DNA from: Treponema sp.
GTDB lineage: Bacteria; Spirochaetota; Spirochaetia; Treponematales; Breznakiellaceae
Direction of reading: 5' to 3'
DNA length: 43,479 nucleotides
Assembly: GCA_009778545.1 (NCBI GenBank)
Contig: WRJO01000004.1
Location: 1 to 43,479, forward strand
Below the pieces are notes generated by a model, which worked only from the letters and a program-made list of their open reading frames with translations, did not search any database and had not been told where the DNA came from. Positions 12,499-24,400 of this stretch are shown here, in pieces (positions within the stretch are counted from its first letter, which is position 1; each line of letters starts with the position of its first letter). The position numbers were made by a program, and so were the translations under genes.

Positions 12499-15400
12499 CT
12501 AATAGTCCTTCCACGTTGGCCGGTAGAAGTACGCGAGGCGGAACATGTCGCTGCCGTAGCCGATGGCGGCATGCCAGCCGGGTGCGGAACCGAGCGTGCC
12601 GCCACGGACAGTGGGCGGCCAGGCCTCAATGTTCAGGCGGTCGTTATTCACCACATAGTCAGAGGGCACGGATACCGCCTCCCAGCCGGTTATGTCATGG
12701 CCGGTTATCTCGTCGGCCAGCGTTCCGATGAACCGTATGCCGCCGCTGGCTGTGTTGCTGTTGGTGCGGTACGCTATGCGCGCGCCGTCGTAGCTGCCGA
12801 TGCGGAAGTTGTCCCCGTACACTATCCACGGATTGCCCTCGTTGTCTACCGAGATGTCTGTCCATACGCCGCCGGATACCACGGTGTCTACCGCGTATGC
12901 GGTAAAATTGCCGGTTCTGGTGCCCACCGCATACACTATGGTGTTATGGATAGAATTGTAGAAGGCAAGGTGGATATTATTTTCCTTATCCACCTTCATG
13001 CTGACATACCTGCCCGAGCCCTGGCGGAGCGCGTGGTTTGCGGGCAGCACATAGCGCCGGGTCCAGTTGCTCCCGGTGGAATTCGGCGTTACGCTGTTGG
13101 AATAGGCAAGCCGCAGGGTATTGTTGGCAGTATCGTAGTAGGCGACAACCAATCCTGTGCTGTCATAGTCAATCGCGCAGAACAGGCCGGCGTTGGACGA
13201 GGCAGATATGGTTCCGCATATGCTATTGTTAACAATGCCGCTTGTAGCGCCACTACCGTCAATATTCACCGAGGCAGTTATGGACTGGGAGCCACTGCCT
13301 GTGACAACGGAACCCCGCGCATAGTACAGCCTTCCGTTTACCGCGTTGTACGCTATGCCATGAGAGTCCGCACTCGTCGTTCCCGTCGCAAGGGCGCGGC
13401 TGTTTTGCCAGCGGTCATTGGCTACGGTGTTGTTTCCGCTGTTCCCTGTAGTGGATATGGGCAGATAATGTGAACTTCTCTCATCATACGAAATAAAAGG
13501 CGCGTTAAAATCGGTGCCATTCCGCAAAAGAAGCCGTCCCCCCTGAGCTTCCCATGAACAGACAATGGTACCGTTGGCGCGGCTTCCGTTGTAGAATGAT
13601 ACATCCGGCCCGACATACGGAGCATCCGGAGGTATTATCGGCTTTCCACTATATTGCTGATGCGTATTGGAATAGAAACCCCTGCCAACCTGATGGTTTG
13701 GTATCTGCTCATCTCCGGACCCCTTTGCGGGTGTTTCCGGATTGCGTACCGCGTGGCTATTGCGGCCGTAATAGACGTCTTTCAGGCGGTATACCGACCA
13801 TACGCCGGTAAGCCGGCCGGAATTGCCTCCGGTATACTCCAGCGCCATTGACGGGCTGGACAGTTCATGGCTGCCGGCCTCCTCCGACTTATTGCCAAAG
13901 TACGTTACCGGCGTGTCGGAAGCATTCGAGCTTTCCATAGATCGCCAGATGTGGGCGTAGGGCTTGTTCGTCCACAACTGCGAGCCGGGGGTAAAGCTGC
14001 CCCCTTCCCTGTTCCAGGACTGATCGGCGTTCGTGCGGTGGTTTAGGGCCTCCTCTGAACCGTTGACCGTTACCGATGTTTCCAGCCGGATTTTGCCGCT
14101 CACCGAAGAAGTATTATTTGGTACTGCAAACACTATGCGGTTAACGGTCTGTGTCGGAACACCTGTCCCCGTCGTCGTGAGGTTATAGGAAGCCGACCCT
14201 CCTGTCTGAATGTTCATCGCGGTAGCGCCCGGACCTTTCAGGTTATAGCCGAAGGCTGCGATATTCGTCTCGCCACGGAAGAAGCTGTACCAGCCCTGCC
14301 GCGAGCGCCTCGTCGCATAGCGGGGCTGCTGGCTGCTGCTGCTCCAGTTTACGGTAAAGCTTGGGTTGTTGTTGCCGTACCTCCGGAAGCCGGTTATGTA
14401 CGGCACTATGTCTACCGCCGCCGTGGTTTTGAATTTGTCCTGCGCTTCAACTTCCTGGGTCCGTTCTACTTTCGTGCTGGCAAGGCCCGCCTTGCCGTTG
14501 CCGTTTTCGTCGATGGCAGCTACCCAGATGCCGATGTTCCCGGCGGGCGCGCCGCCGGCTGGCAGTTTTTCCGTGTCCCACACATACGCCCACTCCACCG
14601 TATGCCCGTCTTTCCAGTGCATTTCCTCGACGGCCCAGGCCTGCGCACCGTTAACCGGCTGCAGCTTGCGGAAATTGGGGTTGGTCAGCGGGTCGCTCGT
14701 GTCGATCCGCAGTACCGCCATGCCCTGTCCGTCTACCGGATGGTACAGGTCGGTATTTTCCGAAGCGCCAATGTGGATGCGTATCTCGCGGATAAGCTGG
14801 TTGTCATAAGCCTGGCCGCGCAATATCACCTTGCCCGAGACCATATCCCTTGCAACCTCGACTTCAACGCCGGAATTGTCCTTAACTTTGTTTTTCCATG
14901 AATCGCCTTCAACATACCCGTCGGCCCAAATATTGTAGTACTGCCCGGTGCCGGGGTTCTTTACCCTGGGATACAGGGCCGTGTCCTTTGGCTCCAGATC
15001 GCTTGCGGCATGGGCGCTGTCCCTCGGCTCGATGTGGCCGGAAGAAACCGGATCGCGCTCGGTGTTGGCGTTGAATAATCCTCCACGCAGGATGTTGTCG
15101 CCGATGCCCCTCGGGTTCGCGGCGTTCCGTATCGTTATGTCCAGGTTGGGTATCGGGTTGCCGTCTGAATCAGTTTCCCTGGAGTCGCCGACGTTGTTTC
15201 CGGTAACGGCGTTTTCCGTATAGGGGTTCAGGTCGTACAGCCGTATGGTCGGCGGGACCGGGTCGGTCAGGTAGACGTTCATGCCGACTACGACCGCGTC
15301 GTGCAATTGGGCTTCCATCCCCTGGTTTTCAACGAGGCTGTCCCACACGGTGATCAGGAAGAACGCCGTGTCGCAGGGATCGTTGTCCTCGTTGTCCGGA

Positions 15401-18400
15401 AGGCTGCCGAAAAATTCGTTTATCTTATCCGTATCGACCACATCAAAATCCGCCCCCTGGAAGTTGAAGCCGTGCCCCGGCTCCCCTATTGGGGGATTGG
15501 CGTTGTTGGGCAGGACCGGCGGGTTAAACCCGTCGTCTTTCGGCAAACCGCCGGCCGGGGTTGCCTTTTTAAGCCCCCCTACCAGTTCGTACTGCCAGAC
15601 TATGGCGCTGCTGTCTTCAAAGCCGGCAGGCACCGCATCCAGGGCCAGCACGAAGTGGGTCCCAATCGGCGTTTCCGCCTTGTGCGCCCCAAGGGAGCGC
15701 CACCTGGCCGGATTGGTATAGTCGCCCAGCGATGCGATGGTGTACAGGTTGGAATATTTTCCGTAGTCGGCATGGCTGGGCGTCCTGTTGTCCACCATTG
15801 CCTGGAGTTTTTCCGCAGTCAGCGTAAGCTGCTGCCTTTTTACGTACTGCAGGCTGTAGTTCAGGGCGTTGTTGCCGAACATCGTTTCTACCTTGAACCC
15901 GATAAAGCTGTTCTTGGATATAAAGCCCGAGTTAAGGTACCCGAAGTTTTTCATTATTTTTTCAAAGCCCGCCTCGGTTCCGGTAAGGTTGGTGGTCATG
16001 ATGGAGCGGTATTCGGGAATGTAGTATTCAGTGGAAGCGATGTCCATGGTGTCGTGGGTCTCATAGACCGCGCCGATGCCGTTGTTGTCGGTGTACAGCG
16101 TTATCCGGTCGATCTCCGGGGAGCTGTTCCCCACCGTGATTACCTGGGTATGGTGGCTGGCGTTTCCGGCGGTGTCTTCGACAATGTAGTGCAGGGTTAA
16201 CAGGCCGTCGGGCAGTTTTTCCGTGTCGAGCTGGAACATCCACGTAATATCCCAGCTTCGGGGATTGGGTATCCAGGACATTCTGGGCACCGATCCGGGG
16301 ATGGCGGTGCTGCCGCTGATCTTCAGCACCCAGCCGTTTTCGTTAAACGTATCCGCAGGGGAAGTATCTATTTCTGCAGGGTAGCGTATGTCAGACGGCG
16401 TTCCCTTGTCCTCTTTGTCATCTTTCATGGGCCATTTGACGCTGACGGCGTTATCGGTTACTGGATCATAAGCAACCTCTACATTGCGGTTAGACAGAAT
16501 GCCCGTTCGCAGTACGCCTTCCGAAATGAGCTTTTGCTTTTCCGTGTCGCCGTCTTTGGGCATCATCTTGATAAAGTGGCTGTCCACCTGGGCGGTCCCG
16601 ACGCGCTTGGTAAGCCAGACATAGACATGGGATATGTCGCGCGGCGCGTTGGCAGAACCCATGCCGGGGTTAAGCAGATTGTCGGAGAAATCGAACACCC
16701 TGCCCATAAAGTCCTGGTTGGTCCCGGCGGCCCTGGGGTTGGTTCTGCGCAGCGGGTCGGCAGCGGGCGCGAAGTTGTCGATGTCGATCTCAAAGCCCTG
16801 TATTGCCTCTGACCACGGGGTCGCGTCGTCCTGAATGCGGATTTCTATTGGGTATTTGCCGCCGTATTCGCTCCATGCGCCTCCCTTTACCTGGTTAAAA
16901 CCAGTTACGGCATCAGTCGCCCTGGAATCGAAACTCATGGTAAGGCGGTACCACCGGTTCGGAATGTTATAGTTATTAGGGGATATCGCATCGCCGTTTT
17001 CGTCTACCGGTATGATGTTTAACCCCGGCATGGTTTTATTGCCGGTGGCGTCATCGCCGATATTCCATGCGGGCTGCCAGCCGCCGCCTTCCTCGCCCAG
17101 CCTGATAAACACGGCTCTGAGCGTCCGGCCCTCTGCCGCGTCCAGAAGCGCACGCACGGCAAACCGGCCGCTGCGAAGGTCGGTGCTGCCCTGGCCCCGG
17201 TACTCCTGCCATTCGGTTACAGCGGGGCTGCCGCTTGCGAAGCTGCCGGCTTCCCGTCCTTTTATTTCGGGGGTGGTGTTCTTGATGTAGAAAATTCTAA
17301 TGTAGGGCTTGGGCGTGGGTTCGGGCAGCCGGTCTATGTCGGCTATCCTGTCGCTTCCGGCAAAACTGCTCCTAAGGGCCTGCCCCTTACCACTGAACGC
17401 GAACACTTCCAGATAGACGCGGATCATGTTGTTATCTTCCGGGTTACCTGCGGGCAGCCCCGTACCAGAATAGAAACCTTCGGTTTTAATAAGGTTGGTT
17501 ATTTCGCCAAGCGAGTTAAAGTTGAAATTCCACGGCAAAGACGGATTGCCCGCCGCCGATTCGCGGTTGGCATAGTACCAGCCTTTTGTGGAAACCCCGC
17601 CTTTAACCAGAACCTCCCACTCGCTCCTCCCCGCCTCCAGAGAATCACCGGTTAAGAGGCTGCCGTCGTTGCCTTCCAGCTCGATAATATTGTCTTCATC
17701 ATCCGGATCGTACATGGCATACGATACATAGTTCCCGCCGGCGCTTACCTTTTTGTCTACCCTTACCCGGAAGATCACGCTGTTTACCGACTGGACGTTC
17801 GTCGCATTGCCGTCTACCGAAACCGTTCCGCCCATGGTAACGTCGGCAACGGGGTCGTCAGGTTTATCGGGATCAAGAATTTCCGGCAATCCGTTAATCG
17901 TTGTAACGGGAATGTCGCCGTCGGGGTAGAACCAAATGTCCCGCCATTCATAGCTGACGTTTCCCGCCCTGTCGGTAACGCGGATGTACAGCGGCATGCT
18001 GACTATCCCGTCTTCGCCGGAAATGTCGCGCGGAACAGGACGCACCATTTTATGGGTGGAACTGCCGTTGTAATCCCTGCCTTTTACCTCTATGGCTCTG
18101 GAGTATTGTTTTAGCCCGCCGACAATTTCTTTTGTCGTATTTTCTGTACCGGGGAATATGTCGGGTATGTCCATAACCCAGTCGTGAATGTTGGGATTAA
18201 CGACAAAGCCCCTGGGCGCGACTCCTCCCAGCCTGAACCACGAGTTGCCCTTGACATCGGCATTTCCCGTCGCAACATAATCCGCGGCGGCATCAAAATC
18301 GCCGCCAAATTGGGTTTTTACAACTGCTTCGATAGCCGCCTGATTGGGCCAGTCCGTGCCGTTAACAAAGCCGATGTGGTACCACATCGACGCGATGCCG

Positions 18401-21400
18401 CTTTCGCTGTGGGTTTCGCTTCTGTCTGCCGCCGATCCCCGTATCTGGTTATCCTGGCCGCCGTCAATTTTTTCGCCGCCCCACTCATAGCCCGGATCCC
18501 GAATGTCGTTGCGCCTCGGCGTATCAATGGTTACCACAGGCGGGGTATTGTCCAGGGTAAAGCTCCTCGTTGCCTCGCCCCATCTGCCTGCCATATCGAA
18601 AACCGTAACCTTTACGCGGCACAAGCCGTCTTCAACGCCATTGGGAACGGTAAAGCGTACTTCCCGTTCCTTATCCACCTCTTTGGGATAAACCGGATCG
18701 GCAGTGATAGTAAATTCTCTAACCACATTTCCCGGGAGCGTCAGCTCTGCCTGGATGGTGCGGAACCTGTTCTGATCGGTTATCGTAACGGGGAATACTA
18801 ATTCGCCGCCCGAATTGGCAGACGAAATAAACTGATCCACATCAAAGCTCACGGCAGGGTTGTTCCTGTCGTAGTAGAAGTACACATAGTCCGAATATAC
18901 GGGGTTGCCGTTCCCGGTTGCATCCCACAGCTCTGTTCCGTTACTGATTATCGAAGAATCTTTTGCCCGCAGGTTAATCCGGTACAGGCCGTCGGCGCGT
19001 TCTTTAACCGGCACCGCAGCGCCGCCGTTAATCGCTGTATTGCCGTTGATCTGCCAGTTGCCGCCTGAAATATTTACAACATCGGCTGCGTCATAGGCGA
19101 TTCCGGTATCGATCAATTCGATATGCCAGTTGCCGTTTTCGCCGACATAGGGGACGTTGTGCGTCAGGTCTTTTGTCCACTGGACGGAAGCCGATGTATT
19201 CCCCTTCAGGTCGGTTACCGCTGTCCGTCCCGTTCCCGGCGAATCCTCCTGCCATTCGGTCAGGAGGCCCCAGCCCTGCGCTTCTGCCCATTTGCCTGTC
19301 ATGTAGTCCCACTGCCAGACGCTGCTTTCCAGGCGGGAAATGCCGCTTGCCGTGTCGGTAACGCTGCCCTGGATGCGGAGGCTGTCGCTAAAGAACCGGT
19401 TGTAATATGGATCCGTCGGCTTCAAATTATTCAGCGGGTCCAGGTCGTCTTGATTAACGGGAGCAAGGCTTGAGACAAAGCCAATCGCCGGCGGGGAATC
19501 GTCCTTGATAAACGACCACACCGCCTCGTCGGACTCGTTGCCGGGCGTGTAATCGGCGGCGGTGACAAAAAGATCATAGACTGAACCGGGGGTAAGGCCT
19601 ATGTAATCTTCTATTGAGAGGGAGTACTGCCAGCTCATCTCAATGTATTCCGGCGGCCCGCTGGTAGCGGGGGGGTCGAGCGGTTCTGGCGGTTTGGGCA
19701 GGAACGTAATATGATTATACGAGTCGCTTTCGAGTACCCTCACCGGCGGATTTAACACATCCTTGCCTGTCGCCCGTTCCCTAATCCACAGCCGTACCTC
19801 TCTCAGATTGGCGTCGGTCGCCGTACCCCTAACGGTAAAGACATAGTTGGTAAAGCTGCCAGTTTTGCCGAAAACGGCCGGAGGATCGTTGTCGCCAATC
19901 TCGATGTCCTTTGCCGTATTCATCCTGTCGTCGGCATTATACGCCTGTATTTCTACCACCGGGCGTTTGGAATCGATCAAGAAAACATACATGTCGCGGA
20001 AATCGAAAACGTCTTCCGGCTCGCTGTCCAGCCAGTTGCCCGGCGTGTCGGCTATTCTGAACCGGATCGTGTGCATGCCGTCGTCAAGGGGGTTGATGGT
20101 TGGATTGCCGGCTGCGTCCGCTTTGGCCAGGTCTATTGTCCACCGGTAATTTCTGCCGGAGCCGTCGAATGTTGCCGCAGTGCGGAGAACAGGCTCGTTG
20201 TCTATCTGGTATTCGAACGATTCTGTGTCAATGTCGGATATACCGTCCTCGAAAGTACCGGCAAGCACGGGCATTCCGCCTGTGTCATAGTAAATAACCA
20301 CCGACCGGGCATTGGGCCGGTTTTCATACTCGTGAATTGCATCATACTTGTCCTCGTTCCGGTCCTGATACTCCTGGCCGGTAAGGTTATTCGCCCACCA
20401 GCGGTTGAACGTTAACGTCGGAGCAAGGTCGGCAAGGCGCGCTTCGCCGATGTTGGTAAAGGAGAACGACGGCGGATCCATGTCCTTGATAAACGTTACC
20501 GAATCGGAACCGGTCTTGCCGCTTGAATCGGTAACGGAAAAGCTCAGCGTGTGCGAACCGGGTGATATGGCTTCAAAGTGAAGCATGTTATACACGTCAG
20601 TGGCGGGGATGGTAAAATAAACGCCGGTAACAGCATGGCCGTTAATGTCGGTTGTCGCGAATTCCCTGCTGATATTGCCGGGATTTTCGGGATTAAACGC
20701 GGCAGAAGAAAGCGAAGGATCGATCTCGACATCCAGCGGCACTGCCTGGCCCCCTTCAAGCTGCCAGTTTATTTTATATATGTTGCCGCTCTTAACAAGG
20801 TTGGCATCCTTAAAAATTCCTCTGATGACAAATTCCCTTCGTGCCGACCTGCCGTATGTCGAGCCGTTTACCGGCGTGAGCAGTTCAATTTCCGGAGACG
20901 TATCGTCATAGACAAAGTGGATGAGCTTGCGCCGTGAAACGCGGCTTGCCGTATCCTTTTCCCCATCGGGGGTATATTTATTGATGGCCGCGTCTGTCGC
21001 CTCGATAACGATGTACTTAACGCCGTCGCCGCCAAATTCCGCATCGGTGAACAGGCCCCGCTCAGAATCGACGCTCTTTACCAGGGGTATGTTAAGGTTC
21101 AGGCTGGTGCCAGCGACGGTAATTCCGTTGGCTGCTTTTACAATTATTCCGTTCCGATCCGGTCCCGCCAGGGTAAATTCAGGATCGTTTTCGACATCAT
21201 AAATATTTATTAAAGCGGGATTCGGGTGGTTGTGGGCAAGCCAGATGCGGAGCGTATCCATTGAAAGATCAAAGCCGTTGTCTTCCAGCACCGCGCCCTG
21301 CAGAATAAGGCCGGTCTGTCCGACGACCATTCCTCCGCCCGGACTGACGTTGCTAAAGTACGGCTTGTCTTCTTCCTGCAAAAGGAATATTTCCTGCTGC

Positions 21401-24400
21401 AGGGACGCGTCGGAAATGTTGCCCGCCGAGTCGACCGCGATAACAAAAAGCCGGTACTCGCCGTCGGGATTGGGGAGGTCTTCCGTGTCAATAAAGATCG
21501 TGAAACTGCGCTTTTCCATGTCCACTTCGCCGTACGCCCCGCCGCCGCTGGCGCCGTTCGTGTAACCGCCCGTTCCGTACAGCGCGCCGGGAATGATGTG
21601 GACCGTATCTTTTTCGTCGTAACCGGGCAATCCTGCGGGGAAGGCATCGTATTCCGTTACCATCCCGCCGCCAAGGGCGCTATACAGCGAAGGCGAAGTG
21701 CCCATTTGAGCTGCGGCCACCGCGCCGTATGATCCGGCGTTGGCGGGCAAAAGCCACCAGCGTATGCCGTCTACCTTAAAGTTGTCGGTGGCGCTTATGG
21801 TAAAGCTGATTACCTTGTTTGCCAGCCTTCCCCTGTTCAGATTGTCGCTGCTGGCGGATAGCCGTGGGCCTGCAAGCACCACGTCGTTGAACCGGCGCTC
21901 GAACGTATCGATCATCTTGGTCAGCGCGACGGTGGGCGGCTCTTCGTCTACCGAGTACCGCGCGGACAGGCTGGACTGCACCCCGAAACGGTCTTCGAAC
22001 GTAAGCCGGTAGTCAAACTCGCCGGAGCGGCCCTGCATGTTAATCGTAGCGATAAAGTTGTATTCCCAAATTTTTTGGTTTTCCGGCTTTCTCCGCAGAT
22101 CGCCTTCGGATACTTCAAACGTAACCTCGTCGGTGATATTGTCCCGTCCTTCAAAAACCTGCATGTCGACTACTTTGATAGGCCCATTTTCGTCCGAAAC
22201 GGTTCCGTGCAGGTAGACGTTGGTGCTTGCCGATATGTAGATGCTGTTAATCGGCGTTCCCCTGTTTTTGTCGGCAAAGAGGCCCGCCGATTCGGCGGCG
22301 GGCGGGCTAGAATCTACGGCGATCCAGAAGCTCTTCGTCGTTGTTGCCGCGCTTGCATGGGCGGCCCTGTCCGGCATTATCAGCTTGATCCGGGGATCGG
22401 TGTAGTCGGACACGGAGACGGTTATTTTATACAGGCCGTCGGGCAGGCTGTGGAAGTTGTTTTTAGCTGAATTGGGAGGTATCGGGCTGACTGATTCGGT
22501 ATCAGGCGCGCCGAACAGGAAATTGTACGCCGGCCGTTTTTTGAGGCTGTCCAGCAGAACGGTCTGGCTTATCGTCCCCCCGCGCCGTTCCTTAACGGCA
22601 TTCCGGTACACCACGCCGTTTTCGGTCGTGGTCGGCTGGGGCGCGAACGCATTCTTAATCTCTTCCTGGGTCAGGCTGATAATGTGGGCGTCGTCGTCGT
22701 AGGCGATGATTTTTCTGTCGTCGTCTACATACGAGCCAACCATGGTAACTGCCACCGAGGAATTCCCCGCATCGGTCGTCCTTGAGTCGCCCAGGTCCAA
22801 TCCGTCGTCGTCGCTGAGCCGCAGCACCCGGATCGAAGCGCCCGGCCTGAACCGGTTCATTCCCGGCCATGTTTCAAAAGTATTGGGATCGCCGTAATTC
22901 GGTTCTGTTATGCGATCTTCTATGGAAAGCCCGAAGTCGATTTTCGGCTTGTCGGATTCGTAGTCAACTTTGAGGGGGAAGCTGTTATGCCCCACGTTAA
23001 ACGCGTTGTCGCGGGCAAATGCGTATAACAGATACCGTTCCCCATCGGGAAGGATTCTGTCTTTTTCCCAGTCGTCGGGGATAATGTTTCCCTGCGCGTC
23101 CTGGGTAAAGTAGATGGGAGAAACCTTGAACAGGCAGGCAGAGTTAAAGATCGGGCCGTCTCGAACGATAATGTTCCTGGCGGGATTGTCCGGGTCCGGC
23201 AGGCTCATCGCGCCGGGAACGGTCGAATTGGAAATGGGAAGCCAGGTAACCTCCCTGTCGGCAGGATCGGCCATCCGGGCGATGTAGCTTTCCATAATGT
23301 CCCGGTCGTTTTCATGCACAACGACAAAGACCTGCTCGGGGTTATTTGCGTACCCCTCACGGTAAAAGTACGGGGCAGTCGCGTTGCGGAGCCGCGAATC
23401 TTCGGGCCGCATGTCGGCGATCATGAACGTCGGCTTAACGACGCCGTTAACGGTGTACACGGGGTTAAGCGGATCAAAGTCGGCAAAGCCGGGATCATCG
23501 GCGGCGGGAATGTCGACAAAGCCGCCTTCCATGCCGTTAAGCGTCACCTGCGGCGGCACCCGGTCGATGTAGAGGTCGTACGAAACCGGTTCGGGGATCG
23601 GCGTAGACGTTTTGCTGCGGGTAGTTACATAGAGGGTGTAGTGCCCTTCGTCCAGCCTGCCGTCGCTGCCGGGGTGGTCGTCAATGTCTATCCAGTCGCC
23701 GTAGCTCGAAGCTTCCAGAGCGGCGGTGTTGATCCTGCCCTTGTCGTTCAGCCAGTCCGGGCCCTGGTAGATCTGCACGGTGGAACGGCCCGCCAACGCG
23801 GCATAGGCTTTGGACGTTACCCGCTCGTTGCCCGTGTCGTTGTAGGTAAAGACAAAGCTCCGGGTGCTGGGAGTCATTTCCTGGATGTGGGGATTTTCGA
23901 GGCCCCAGTAGATGTACGGCTGGGCAAGTTCGACATAATCGCTATAAAAACCCTGGTACGGCGGTTCGTCCGCCGGGTCCCAGATAAAGCGTCCCTTATA
24001 GCCCCCGTCCCTTTCAAAATACACCGATGCGGAGGCGATGCCCCGCGAGTGGCGCGCCCGCAGGCGCAGGGTAAAGGGGCCGTTCTTGGTCGATATGTTC
24101 CGGTCGATATACCGGTGGCTGCCTTCCGGGTCTATGTCGTAATCGTTGTACCAGTCAAGGTCGTCATTCCAGCCTTCCGGCGGGGCCTTATCTATGGCTT
24201 CCAGCTTCCAGAGGTTCAGCGTGGGGCTTTCTTCCGGAGCGCTCAGGTATACAATAATCAGGCTGCATTCAAGCTGTTCCGCCTCGCTCATCCCTTCCCA
24301 TTTTTCTTCGTAATAGCTTTGCGGAAAATACGTTTCCGTCGCGGCGATGTCGCGGCTCTGTGCCCGAATCTGGAAAGCGTAAAACCGGTCGGCGACATTG

